Assembly (NCBI GenBank): GCA_963675135.1
Contig: OY776129.1
Location: 76,415,348-76,479,347 of the forward strand
Source of the DNA: Galeopsis tetrahit
Lineage: Eukaryota > Streptophyta > Magnoliopsida > Lamiales > Lamiaceae
Direction of reading: 5' to 3'
DNA length: 64,000 bases
The translations under genes were made by a program, and so were the position numbers. How positions within the stretch are numbered: position 1 is the first letter of the stretch; every line of letters begins with the position of its first letter. A model generated the notes under the pieces. The model was not told where the DNA came from, ran no database searches, and saw nothing but the letters and a program-made list of their open reading frames with translations. This document shows positions 23,127-33,825 of the stretch, piece after piece.

Positions 23127-25991
23127 CTACTTGACCATTCGATTGTGGATGATAGGGTGTTGAAAAAAATTTCTTGATGTTCCCACTCTGAGCAGAAATC
23201 CAGCATGTCTTGACTTGTGAATTGACGTCTGTTGTCCGTCACTATCGCTCGTGGTAGGCCGAACCTGCAAATTATGTTTTTCCAAATGAAGCTTGTCATC
23301 TGGGCCGTTGTGATGGTCTTCAGTGCCTTCGCTTATGTCCACTTGGTGAAGTAATCGACTGCTACGACTACGAAAGTCACCCCCCTCCCCGACGCCAGGC
23401 GGGAAAGGTCCAATGATGTCGATGCCCCACTTCGCGAAGGGCCAAGAGTTGTAGACGGAGATGAGCTCGTCTGGAGGTGAGTGAATGGCGGGTGCAAAAG
23501 CTTGACATCTCTTGCACGCCTGGGCGTAATGAATTGCATCCTTCTTCAGTGTTGGCCAAAAGTAGCCTTGCCTCATGATCTTTAAAGCGAGCGTTTGCCC
23601 CCCTGTATGATTTCCACACACTCCATCGTGGATTTCGTGCATGACGATCTTCGCTTCGTCTTCTCCGAGGCATTTCAATAAAGGCATTGAAAAACCCTGT
23701 TTGTAAAGCTGGTCGCCAATAATTGTGTACCTTGCGGACCTGAGTTGCAATCTAGTTGCCTTCACTTTGTCTGCCGGGAGCTCGCCGGTCTTGATGTACT
23801 TGGTGATCGGCGACCTCCAGTCCTCGTCGCTGGTCGCTTCAACCTGTAAAATTTGACCTCTGTTCACCGATGGGGAAGAAATTTTAGTGATGGTTGCTTC
23901 TGAAAATATTGCCTCCCCCTCTGAAGTGGCCAGCCGAGCTAACGCATCTGCTTGCGTATTGTCCTCCCTAGGGATTTGCTCGATGTGGAATTGATCAAAT
24001 TGGTCGAGTAATCCCTTCACTAAGTCTTGATACTTTATCATTTGATCGCCGCGAGCCTCGTAATCGCCCGTAATTTGACATACAACCAGCTGAGAGTCAG
24101 AAAAAATTTTCAGTTTTCTGGCGCCCACGGCCATAGCCATCTTGATTCCTGCAACCAGAGCCTCGTACTCTACTTCGTTGTTGGTCGCCCGATACTCGAA
24201 CTCGATCGCCGAAGCAAACGTCTGTCCGGTTGGGCTGGTGAGGACGACTCCTGCCCCTGCTTTGGTGCTCGTCGACGAGCCATCGACGAACAGTGTCCAA
24301 GGAAGCTCGATTCCCTTGTCCAATTTCTCCGGGAAAGTGAGCTCTACAATGAATTCAGCCAACACTTGTCCCTTAATTGCCGTTCTAGGTGCGTAGGTGA
24401 GCCCAAATTGCCCGATTTCCACCGACCATTTCAAAAGTCTTCCAGTGGTATCCGGACGATGCAGTGCTCGTCGGAGAGGAAAAGTTGTGAGGACGACCAC
24501 CTCGTGGTCGAACAGGTACTGCCTTAATTTTCTGACGCTCATGACTAGTGCGTACGCCAATTTTTCCATTGGAGTGTATCTCAACTCCGCATCTCTCAGT
24601 GTTTGACTTACGTAGTAGATAGACAGATGTGTGCTCCCCTCAGCTCGGACGAGCACTGAACTGATCGCACAGTCAGTGGCCGCCAAGTACAGATACAAAA
24701 TTTCGCCGGGGACTGGCTTAGATAGGACCTTCGGATCCGATAGATATTCCTTCAATTTCTCGAAAGCTTTCTCACACTCATCGGTCCACTCGAACTTTCC
24801 TTTTTTCAAAGCGTCGAAAAAAGGTTTGCAACGATCGCCCGTTCGTGCAATGAATCTATTCAGCGATGCAAGGCATCCTGTCAACCTCTGTACTTCTTTC
24901 ACGTTCCTTGGGCTTTGCATATTAATGACTGCTTGAATTTTAGTTGGATTTGCCTCGATGCCCCGTTGGCTAACCAGGTGCCCCAGAAATTTTCCTGAGC
25001 TAACTCCAAAACTGTTCGGATTTAACTTCATGTTGTATTCTTTCAAAATATCGATTGTCATGGCAAGGTGGTGTAGGTGATCCTCTTTCCGTAAGCTTTT
25101 GACAACGATGTCGTCGATATAGACCTCCACCATCTCGCCGATGTGTTTCTCAAACATCTTATTTACCAGTCTTTGGTATGTTGCCCCCGCGTTTTTCAAA
25201 CCGAAAGGCATTCTCTTCCAGCTATACATATCGAGCGCAGTCATGAAAGTCGTATGTCGCTGGTCGTCGGGATGCATTGCAATCTGATGGTACCCTGCGA
25301 AAGCATCCATGAAAGTTAACATCTCGTGCCCCGCTGTATTGTCTACTAGGTGATCAATGTGGGGCATCGAAAAGTGATCTTTCGGACAGGCGTCGTTTAG
25401 ATCTATGAAGTCTATACACAATCTCCACGACCCGGTCGTCTTCCTGACGAGCACTGGATTTGCCAACCACTCGGGATCAGTTCCAGTTTTCTCGATTAAT
25501 TTGTTATCGATCAATTTCTTGATTTCGACCGCCAAAGCCGCACTTTTATCAGGCCCAAATTTTCTTCGTTTTTTGGTGATGGGTCTCCTTGCTGGATCAA
25601 TATTCAATCTGTGGCAGGCATGATTCGTGGGAATGCCCACCATATCTTCGTGCGACCAGGCGAATGCATCGATGTTTTCTTTCAAAAATGCGACCATGTC
25701 TGACCGCAAATGTTCTGGTAAATTCGAACCAATGAATACCTCGAGTTCTGGACGAGCTTCGTTTAAATGGATGGTTTCAAGGTCCTCCGCTGAAATTGCC
25801 CGTTCGTTAGGCTCCCTCCAACGAGGATACTCGATTCCGAACTCTGGCTCAAAGCCTAACCTAGGCTCCAGATCTGGAAAGTTTTCTGGAGACTGGTCGT
25901 CGGGGAGCTGGTCGCCCGAATCTGTCTGCTCGTCGATTTCCATTGGGGTGTGGTCGTCCACTTCCATGGAGGCGCGCTCGTTCGCCTCCAC
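23127..25991 (-). pseudogene. Tat polyprotein: RT, two RNase H domains, integrase N-terminus
   Basis: This 954-codon frame holds a reverse transcriptase with KRMPFGLKNAGATYQRL and the catalytic YIDD box (about residue 291). The degenerate classical RNase H follows (about 430-550). A second, archaeal-type RNase H starts FVDGSS (about 566) with the D-S-Q-L-V motif. Next comes the HHCC zinc finger of integrase (HEIHDGVCGNH at about 783, CKRC at about 822). The frame shifts near 23380 after GPFPPGVGEGG, so the integrase catalytic core continues in other frames (VTFVVVAVDYFTKW at 23333-23380; VTDNRRQFTS near 23230). The dual RNase H supports the Tat lineage. It is inactive because of the shifts. 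Confidence 0.92.
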
Positions 25992-26804
25992 TTAGTGGTC
26001 GTCGGAACTACGACTGCACTCCCCAACTTCAATCTTTCGGTACTTGCTAGGAAGACCCTCCAAGTAGTTCACTTGTTCTGTTTGTGTTTGACACTCAATA
26101 TACTTTCCAACCATAGTACTTTCCTTAGAATGACGTTTTGCAAAATGGACGAGACACTCCCTCGCCCGCGTCTGATCGCCCTTGACGGTTATAACTCCCG
26201 CCGGGGTTGGAAATTTTACACAGTAATAATAAGTAGAAACAGCCGCCTTGAACTCGTTGAAGAAAGGTCGGCTAAGAAAAACGTTGTAGGAGGATGGCAT
26301 GTCGATGATCAAGAAGTCGAGCTGCCTAGCATGGTGCATTTCAGGCTCTTTTGACGATGCCAACTCCAGAGACAGTCTGATTTTCCCAATGGGAAGGTTG
26401 CGCGTATCCCCAAAACCTACGATTATATCATCGCAAGGCTCGATGTATGCTGCATAATCACCGAGAGCATCCAAAGTATGCTTGAATAGGATGTTGGTGT
26501 ATGCCCCAGTGTCGACCATCATGCGATGCACGTTGGTTCCCATGATCTTTCCAGTGATGACCAAAGCATCATTGTTTGGGTGCACCACGCCGTTCAGGTC
26601 GTCGTCCGAGAAAAGGATTTGGTGAGATAGAGGTTTCTCGGCAGTCGGAGCGACGCACACCTGATGGACATTGTTCAGTGCTCGCTGCTCACTCTGAGCT
26701 CGGCGAACAGATAGAGCTTTCCCGGATTGAGTCCCTCCCAAAGGGCCTTCTATAACCAGACAGGCTCCCACGTTATCGATGTCGCCACCTGGATTGCTCG
26801 GCAT
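25992..26804 (-). CDS. Tat element aspartic protease region
   Basis: The frame contains an aspartic protease motif MMVDTGAYTNILF (about residue 94) and a hydrophobic flap region (IIVGFGDTRNLPIGKIRL). The frame starts beyond the gag stop and ends at the codon before the pol ATG, so gag, protease and RT lie in separate frames. Processing of the polyprotein would be its role in an active element. Confidence 0.8.
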   Translation of the reverse strand: MPSNPGGDIDNVGACLVIEGPLGGTQSGKALSVRRAQSEQRALNNVHQVCVAPTAEKPLSHQILFSDDDLNGVVHPNNDALVITGKIMGTNVHRMMVDTGAYTNILFKHTLDALGDYAAYIEPCDDIIVGFGDTRNLPIGKIRLSLELASSKEPEMHHARQLDFLIIDMPSSYNVFLSRPFFNEFKAAVSTYYYCVKFPTPAGVITVKGDQTRARECLVHFAKRHSKESTMVGKYIECQTQTEQVNYLEGLPSKYRKIEVGECSRSSDDH

Positions 26805-26945
26805 GGGAGGAGTCAGTTTGGGACGATTCAGTTGTTGGCGCAGGTCGTCGCTGTTGTCGCGACGTTTCTTCCCCCTGTTGTCGCCATTTCCAAGAGGCTT
26901 GATGAACTGGGCGAGCTTGCCCTCATTGTACAGCTTGAAAAGGTT

Positions 26946-28592
26946 TCACACCAAGTCTCGGCACCCATTGGTGTGGTGGCCGATGGAGTTGTGGTAGTCA
27001 CATAATTTACTACCATCGAGGTTGTCATCACTTGTATGCATTGGCTTGGCATGGGGGAGCAGATTCTTTCCCCTGACTGCATTGAAAATGCCCCTGGGAT
27101 CAAGAGAGAGAGATTCTCTGAACTGGATGATCTCAGGAGACTCCTCGAAAGGCCTGAAGTTCGCTGGGCGAGCACTGCCAGCTTTAGTGGTCGCCTTCTT
27201 GGGCTGGGACGACTCCCCAGTGTTTGTATTTTTCTTGGGCCAGACCCTCTTGGACGCCTCAGGCTGCTCGTTAGCTTTGGCGGCGTCCATGATTTCCTCC
27301 ATTTGGATGAAGTTCCCAGCCCTCGTGCGGAAGTCCGCATAAGAAACTGGGAAAGTAAGATGGATAGATTCCCAGAGCTTGGAACCTATCCTCAGACCGG
27401 AAACAGCCGAGATCAGCTTCGTCTCATCGTTTACGGCCTCCCCATCGATCACCAGCCTATCAAAGCGCTCGATGAAGTCCTTGCCCGATTCATTTAGGGA
27501 CTGGCGAACGTTTGCCAAACGTTGCTTTGAGGCTGGGCGAGCAACAATGGACCCGTAGTAGGTCAGAAAGTATTGTCCCAGCTCAAGGAATGAGGTGATA
27601 GATCCGGGACTCAAAGTTGTGTACCAACGATGAGCCCGGTCTCCCAAGGTTAGGGAGAAGTTTCTGCATTGTGTGGCGTCCGTTGCCCCGATTGAGGTCA
27701 TGTAGTTGGAGTACTTGGACAAGTGTACTCTGGGGTCGGACATCCCATCATATGCCGCCATGGAGGGCATCTGAATTTTTCTTTGAATGGGGGCGGTAAG
27801 GATTGCAACACTTAGTGGAGGTGCGGGCAGAGTGATTGGTGGAGTGGTCCCTTGCGTCGAGGCGACCACCTCTGCTCGCAGAGCATCCATCTCCAACTTC
27901 ATCAATTTTTGGGTCTCGAGGAACTGGGCGATTTGCCCCTCCTCGGCGGTCTGTGCTCGGGGGACGACGACCTCGTCGCGTCGGCTCCCTTGGGATGCGG
28001 CCGGGCGATCATCATGACGTGATCGCCTGGGAGAGTGCCTATCAGAATGGTGGCTGCGATAACTCTTCGCCGGAGCTCGCGAACCCTTCCCTGGTCCCAC
28101 TCTATGGAGAGCTGAGACTCTGTCGCCCTGATCTCTCTGGTCAGCGAGATCTCGGTGGTCGGCCCTGCCTGGTCGGCCGTCCACATTGAAAGGCACTCGG
28201 CGAGGAGCCCTTCCATCTTTATCATCCATTCGGTTGAAAACCGAATTTCTGTGTCGCGAGTCTCCTGTGTGGCTATTGTGGGAATGCTCGTCAGCTTTGT
28301 CTTTGCCTTTGTCTTGGGGGCGAACAGGGTGTGAGTGATAGGAGCGGTCGTCCTCCTCATTCCCCTTGGCTTTGCGAGCTTTGTCGAAGGCCTGATCTTT
28401 GGCCTTCTCCAGCTCTTCTTTCTCATTCTGCCTCCTCTTCTCCATGAGGTAGTCAGAAAGATCTTTCAAATGTTGGGGATCATTCAGAATGTCTCCCATG
28501 TTCAAATTTGCGAAAGGGTTTACCGGCCGCAACGGAGGGGGTTCGTTCCCTCCGGGTGGTAAGATTCCGTCATGTGGAGTATGCTGAGACAT
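26946..28592 (-). CDS. Tat element gag protein
   Basis: A 548-aa ORF starts near the primer site. A charged, Arg/Asp/His-rich N-terminal half (residues about 60-210) precedes the retrotransposon gag domain (about 275-460; contains FLTYYGSIVARPASKQRLAN). A single zinc knuckle CDYHNSIGHHTNGC lies near the C-terminus. Length and layout fit Tat gag. The stop separates it from the protease frame. Confidence 0.88.
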   Translation of the reverse strand: MSQHTPHDGILPPGGNEPPPLRPVNPFANLNMGDILNDPQHLKDLSDYLMEKRRQNEKEELEKAKDQAFDKARKAKGNEEDDRSYHSHPVRPQDKGKDKADEHSHNSHTGDSRHRNSVFNRMDDKDGRAPRRVPFNVDGRPGRADHRDLADQRDQGDRVSALHRVGPGKGSRAPAKSYRSHHSDRHSPRRSRHDDRPAASQGSRRDEVVVPRAQTAEEGQIAQFLETQKLMKLEMDALRAEVVASTQGTTPPITLPAPPLSVAILTAPIQRKIQMPSMAAYDGMSDPRVHLSKYSNYMTSIGATDATQCRNFSLTLGDRAHRWYTTLSPGSITSFLELGQYFLTYYGSIVARPASKQRLANVRQSLNESGKDFIERFDRLVIDGEAVNDETKLISAVSGLRIGSKLWESIHLTFPVSYADFRTRAGNFIQMEEIMDAAKANEQPEASKRVWPKKNTNTGESSQPKKATTKAGSARPANFRPFEESPEIIQFRESLSLDPRGIFNAVRGKNLLPHAKPMHTSDDNLDGSKLCDYHNSIGHHTNGCRDLV

Positions 28593-28951
28593 CGTTTAAA
28601 GAGTGTCTCCTGGGGATTATTACAAGGATATGACTGTTCTTAAGCTTTCGACGCTTAAAAACGAAAGATTAGAGTTCTTACGCAGAAGAACGTGCTATTA
28701 CAACTACTTACTAGCAAAGTAACAACAACTAAAGCTTAAAAACAAGATTACACGGAGATCAAACTCCAAAATATGTCTCGAATATCGCAAATATTCAAGA
28801 ACACGAAGAACACTTAAAAAATGTAAACAAAGCTTTAAACGGTGGAACTACCGATTAAAACCTGAAAACGGAGTTTGCTAACCGATCGCTCGATGATCGG
28901 ACGAAACTGAGATGATGAACACGTAAAAGGACCCCTCCTTCTAGCGCCAAA
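28593..28951 (-). other. Tat leader and primer binding site
   Basis: This is an untranslated leader of about 350 bases. On the minus strand, TGGCGCTAGAAGGAG just inside the LTR (about 28935-28950) looks like a tRNA primer binding site. The tRNA was not determined. Confidence 0.65.
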
Positions 28952-29706
28952 TGTTGTACGTGCTTTCGTCGGGTTGACTCAGATGTGGACTATTTGTTAG
29001 CACGAGACAAACATGTATTATGATCGGGGGTTTATTACGTGTTTAAGGAGTATTTATGATGATCTTGATGATCTTAAAGAAGAACAAAGCAAGAAGGATC
29101 AAGAACAATGATATAGCTTCTTGGAGAAGCTAAAAGCTTGAGAGCTTTGGGAGTGTTTATTGCTTTGGGTTGGGAGTGATTTGTAGGAATGGTGTAACTT
29201 ATGGTACAAATGACCCCTTTTAGGCATTATATAGTGGTTTCTGGGGGCTGCCCGCCCTTTACACGTGGCACGCCCTCATTGGACCAGTCTTCTGCCCGAA
29301 AAGGTGATTTGATGGCGCATTTAATGCTAAACCGCCTCTGGTGCTCGTCCTCGCCGAGATGCCGAGGAGCTGGGCCACGGTGGTCGCCGGAGGACCTGAT
29401 CATCTAGGAAGGTGGTCGCCCAAACCTTCGAGGTGTGTGGTCGCCACGCTTCATGCTGTCTCCCAAGGCTTCAACACTTAGACTTTCTCTAGCTACAATA
29501 GGTGCGTTGTGGCGAGCAGCTAACTAAAACATGTGTTCGCCAACATCTTTGAGCGAGCACTTAAACATATTAAATACATCTATTCTATTACATTTTCTTG
29601 GTCTTGTTGACTAGTCGTCGCACGACTTTGTTGACTAGTCCTCGCCACGTAAGCTGGTGACTAGGATTGACTTGTCAAAAATTGACTTCTTTGACTAGGT
29701 ATAACA
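28952..29706 (-). repeat. 5' LTR of the Tat element
   Basis: This 755-bp partner of 10410-11177 is followed by the GATAT duplication. Near identity of the LTRs means a fairly recent insertion, in spite of the damaged coding region. Confidence 0.92.
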
Positions 29707-30172
29707 GATATTTTGTATAAAATTGTGAATATTGTGAGAATTTAATTTATAGTGGATTTTTTAAGGGTATGGAAGTGATTGTGAAACGTACAAAAAAAGA
29801 AAAATATGAAAGTTATTATGGAACGAAGGAAATATTATTTTTATCAAATTTTCTATTTGAGAAAATATATTTTAAATAGATTTTTTATTATATATATCAA
29901 ACATAACGGGATAGTGAAAAAGTTGAAAAAACACCAAATCTTATACCAAAATGCATTAATGCTATTAGAAAAAAAAAATTAAAACTAGAAAATAAAGTGA
30001 CCGACACAACTCACAATAGAGGAAAAAGAAACATGAGTGTAGAGGTATAGTAGTAGGAAAGAATTGCATTGTCAGTTTACCAATTTTTTTAATAATATAT
30101 AACTCACCTGCATGAGTATCATAAACAAATGAAATTGGGGGTACAACTGTCATCATACTCGGTCCGCCTCTG

Positions 30173-30510
30173 GGGGCCGTGCCCAACCTCCATGGCCGAC
30201 GGGAGGGCGGCCACGTGCAGGTGGGGCCGTGACCTCCATGGCGAAATCGAGGAGGGGATGAGGAGCGGCGCCGCCGCCGCAAAAATTAAGGAAAAAAAAA
30301 GGGGTGGAGAACGGTAGGGGGTTTGTTGCAGAGAAAAAGAAGAAAAAAAGGGGACGCCGCCGTAAATGGGGTGGCGTCGCTCGACAAAGGGAGGAGGAGG
30401 TTGGGCGGCAATGCTGGTAGGGGCGACGCTGGGTAGGGGTGACAGTTTAGGAGAGATGAAGGGGAGTGGAAGAGTTAGTTTTATAATTTTTTGAAAATTG
30501 AAGAAGAAGA
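30173..30510. mobile_element. Probable right part of the truncated Mutator-like element
   Basis: The GC-rich sequence (CTCCATGGCCGACGGGAGG, GCGGCGCCGCCGCC, GCGACGCTGGGTAGGGG) matches the style of family interiors and the sequence before the hAT insertion at about 9165. A terminal TIR is not visible, so the right end is lost or decayed. Confidence 0.4.
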
Positions 30511-33420
30511 AAATAAGAAAAAAGAGGGTAGTTTTATAATTTTTTTTGCTTTTGCATGCTAATGCGGTCTCTTCTCCCTTTGTGGATGTGGAGCCTCTTC
30601 TCTGTTAATTGTGGAGTCTGTTTTTGTGTTTGGTGAAACTTTTTTTGAATGGGCTTGATAACGAGTAGGATTTTTGGTATTTAGTGGATTTTTGTCTCTT
30701 ATTTTTTTATATGAATACATCTCATTGTGGAGTTGTCTCATATTGAGATTGGAGATCCGACGTCGTCATCGTGGAACAAATGGCACACCCGTTCTTCTCC
30801 TCCCCAATCGGGCGGCAACGATGCCATAGAGATTCATCTTGATTTGAATATCATGAATTTGAGCTTAAATTTGTATTGAATGTTGTATTGATCTTGTAAA
30901 TAAATAAAAAATTATATCAAATAAACAACTATTATAAATTGAAATGATTAACACCCATATATAAATATAATATCTTCTATTAAGACTTTCATGTTTATAT
31001 CATTTCTTCGAATTACATTCAAGATTAATGTTAAAATGATTTTCCTTGATTAATTTCAACTGAGCCAATTGGGCTATCTCATTAAATAAACACATAATAA
31101 TAAGTGGATATGATCCGACATTAATAAATAATACTACTCCCTCGGTTTTTTTATAAGTGAAATTTTCATAAAATTTGTTGAAATTAAAAAAAAAAAAAAA
31201 AAAAGTATGTATTGGTAAATATATATATTCTTAATTAAATTAACTCTCTAATTTTAGTCAACTAAAAAAACTAATTTTTCCAAATTATTTAATCAATTCC
31301 ATCGTGCATATTACTATTTCATATTTCAAATCTTCATAAATTCTTTAACCAATTTCATTATGCATTATTTTTTAATCTTTCCAATTTTATCTCAAATAAT
31401 TTTTAAATTGAAACAAATAATATTTTAAACTTTAAAAGTAAGTTAAAGATTATGAATTTTTTTAAAATTAAAAGGAATGACATAATTAAAATAGACAATG
31501 TAAAAATATCATTAATTGTATTAAAAAAATGGGTTAAAACTTCACTTATAAACCTGCAACACAATTTTTTTAATGCATATGTTGCATGTGAGTAAGATCC
31601 CAGAACATATACAGAAAGATATATAGAGATACCATAATCATGTGATCCTAGCCAACTAAGCATATATAGTTTTCAAATATACAAATATATATTATGATGG
31701 GGAATCTTGCTTTAGACTATTATGTTTGGTAATCGAAACCTGACAAGAACTTCGCATTTGAATTTTAATAAATACTCTGTTCGTTTATAAGTTTTCAATT
31801 TTGGTTCGTTCGCCTATAAATTTGTCATACCCGTTTTAGTAAATATTTTTTAATTATGTATTTTTTCACTTCACTTTATATTTACATTTTCTCTCTATTT
31901 ATCTTTCTTTATCACTTACTATATGTATTATTTAATTACTATTATTAATTTATGTGTCAAAAAATAATAAAAAACTTTTAAGGGAACGGATGAAGTATTT
32001 AATTTGATCTTATTGTAATATGTTCCTATATATGTAATGAAGAGTGGGTTAGTCCTAAAAAATATACATTACTTTTTCACTTACACATTACAAAAAATTC
32101 AGTATCTATCTTTACCTTTTCTCATTTCTATATATTTCTAGTTTCCTCTTTGTTACCCATCCCTCTATTTACTTTTTCTTCTTTCTATCTCAACTATACA
32201 TTTTATATTATACTCCTATATTTTTTAATTTTTATATAAAAAATAAAAGAAAAATGTATGGCAAAACGGAGGAATGAGGAAGTATATTATTTGAGTCCGG
32301 TTCGATTGAGATATCAAATAAGTTTAAATATACTTTTATAAATCAATTTATCTGTTTTAAATTACTTGTTGTTTCACTCTGCAGGATCTTTTGATACCGT
32401 GACATATGTCACCCCACTATTTTAAAATTAACATGACACGTGTCAATAAATTAAATAGACTGAATTGACAAATGTGATCTTCAACGGTAATTTTATGCTT
32501 TTTGAGTAATCAAAGTCAGCAGGGGAAGACTAAGGAGGGTGTATTCAATTGAGATTCTGTTGAATTTTTTTGGACTTTTAAAATCTGGGTATTCAATCCG
32601 GATTTTTAAAAGTCTTTCAAAATTTTGAGGTATTCAATACGGATTTTAAAAAGTCTTTAGAAATCTTTAGGTATTCAACAAATCTATGGATTTTAATACT
32701 CTATGGATTTCGTTGGATTCTCTTTCAAAAATATAAATAAATTTCACCAATCAAAATCTCTTCTAAAAAGTAGAGATTTCAACGGATTCTCTTAGAAGAC
32801 TCTGAAAGAGAAGAAAAAAAAAATTGTGTTAACTATGTTATTTGATAAGCATCACAAATTCTTCACCACCATTATTATCGTGAAAAAAATTACATCTGTA
32901 TTTTAAAATTATGTTCTTTCTTTAAAAATTATAGTATATTGGACACCGTCAATAATATCTAATCGACGTCAATTCCCCATTACGTGGTGTTCGATATCAT
33001 CTAAAAGATTTTGGTGATCAAGGTCGTCACCCCAGAAATGCAAGTATTCAATAACTTTCTTCTTCTTCGCTCTGATGAATTTCCATAAAGAAGATCAAGA
33101 TTCACCACATCTCGACATGAAAAGGAAAATTTGGAATTATTTTCTCAAAGACAACTACAATGCATGGAGAACTAGTATTGCTAACTATGTGAAAATGAGG
33201 CCGAGATATAACTGTGATGAAAATGAAGATGAGAGTAATAATGATAAATAATAAAAAAAAAATTGAACTAGGTTTTAGGGGCGTAGTTTATGGAAATTCA
33301 TGTAAATCAATAAAAAAATGTGTATTTCAGAATCCTGTCAAATTTATAAAAATCCATATAAATCAATAAAAAAGTCAGGCAAACTCTGCAAAGAGTCTAT
33401 GGATTTTCTAAATTCTTCAA
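30511..33420. repeat. Upstream region of copy B, duplicated upstream of copy C, with small insertions
   Basis: Segments at about 30890-31130, 31545-31660 and 32030-32080 match 37545-37760, 37785-37950 and 38700-38750 upstream of copy C. Shared words include AACAACTATTATAAATTGAA and ATCATGTGATCCTAGCCAAC. B-specific insertions include Stowaway-like elements at about 31138-31550 (CTCCCTCGG; ends with mirrored TTATAAGTGAA) and 31772-32001 (CTCTGTTCGTTTATAAG mirrored). A further element runs from about 32537 (GGGTGTATTCAATTGAGATT) to about 33425 and carries a short ORF-like stretch at 33074-33250. No gene is supported. Confidence 0.6.
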
Positions 33421-33483
33421 AAAAATCCAACCCAGGACCTAAGGCCTAGGTAGTGGTGCTCTAACCACTTGAGCTATCCCACT
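33421..33483 (-). repeat. tRNA-like (SINE head) fragment
   Basis: The minus strand reads GGGATAGCTCAAGTGGTTAG followed by AGCACC and, 25 bases later, GGTCCTGGGTTGGATTTT. These resemble the A and B boxes of a tRNA promoter. The T arm and acceptor cannot fold into a full tRNA, so a tRNA-derived SINE head or tRNA pseudogene is likely. Confidence 0.45.
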
Positions 33484-33825
33484 TTGTCATTGTACCCGCA
33501 GTGTTAAATCACCAATAGTTTTATATAAACATGTACTTAGCGTTTCATCATATTTTTATTGTTTAATATTATCCTCGAATTTCAGTTTCTTATATAGATT
33601 TTTCTAATGACAACTAGCTAATCATCGTAATTATAGAAATTACTAGCATATTAATAATTAATTGTAATTTATAATCAAATAAACAACTATTATAAAATAA
33701 AATGATTAATTTAATGTGAAAGCTAGCTGCTTATAATTGGAGTAGTATTAAAGGAGATAAAATTAGACGGTATGCAAGTCTTTTGAGTAATTAAGAAAAT
33801 GAATGTCCTTTTTTTTTTTTTGAAG

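Larger units (their letters stand above)
10410..29706 (-). mobile_element. Ty3/gypsy LTR retrotransposon, Tat lineage (minus orientation)
   Basis: Two LTRs (10410-11177 and 28952-29706) start TGTTGTACG and end TATAACA on the plus strand, flanked by the 5-bp duplication GATAT (10405-10409, 29707-29711). The coding order on the minus strand is gag, protease, RT, RNase H, second RNase H, integrase, then a plus-strand antisense ORF next to the 3' LTR. A second RNase H and an antisense ORF are hallmarks of Tat (Ogre/Retand) elements. The primer site next to the 5' LTR reads TGGCGCTAGAAGGAG on the minus strand, and the polypurine tract AGGGGGCAAA adjoins the 3' LTR. About 7.3 kb of the length is a nested LTR element. 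Frameshifts in integrase and gag-protease make it inactive. Confidence 0.93.
9194..30172. mobile_element. hAT-like element split by a 19 kb LTR retrotransposon
   Basis: The left end (GGCCGGACCCAGGATATTG, then AAATTGGGGGTAC near 9222) and right end (AAATTGGGGGTACAACTG near 30131, then GGTCCGCCTCTG) match the two ends of the better preserved hAT element at 57834-58526. The AT-rich interior (9240-9687 and 29712-30120) lacks coding capacity. The borders are approximate and the 8-bp duplication is not clean. Both ends are flanked by related GC-rich sequence (CTCCATGGCCGACG on each side), suggesting insertion into a Mutator-like element. A hAT MITE and the Tat element are nested inside. Confidence 0.6.

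Noticed and set aside
24027..24527. Plus-strand ORFs within Tat pol
   Set aside because: Shadows of the RT/RNase H frame on the other strand; no splice or promoter signal.
30125..30317. Small ORFs near the right hAT end
   Set aside because: They cross the transposon boundary and the GC-rich block; nothing supports translation.
33421..33483. Functional tRNA gene
   Set aside because: A- and B-box-like words are present, but the acceptor and T stems do not pair and the 3' end is T-rich; best seen as a SINE head or tRNA relic.
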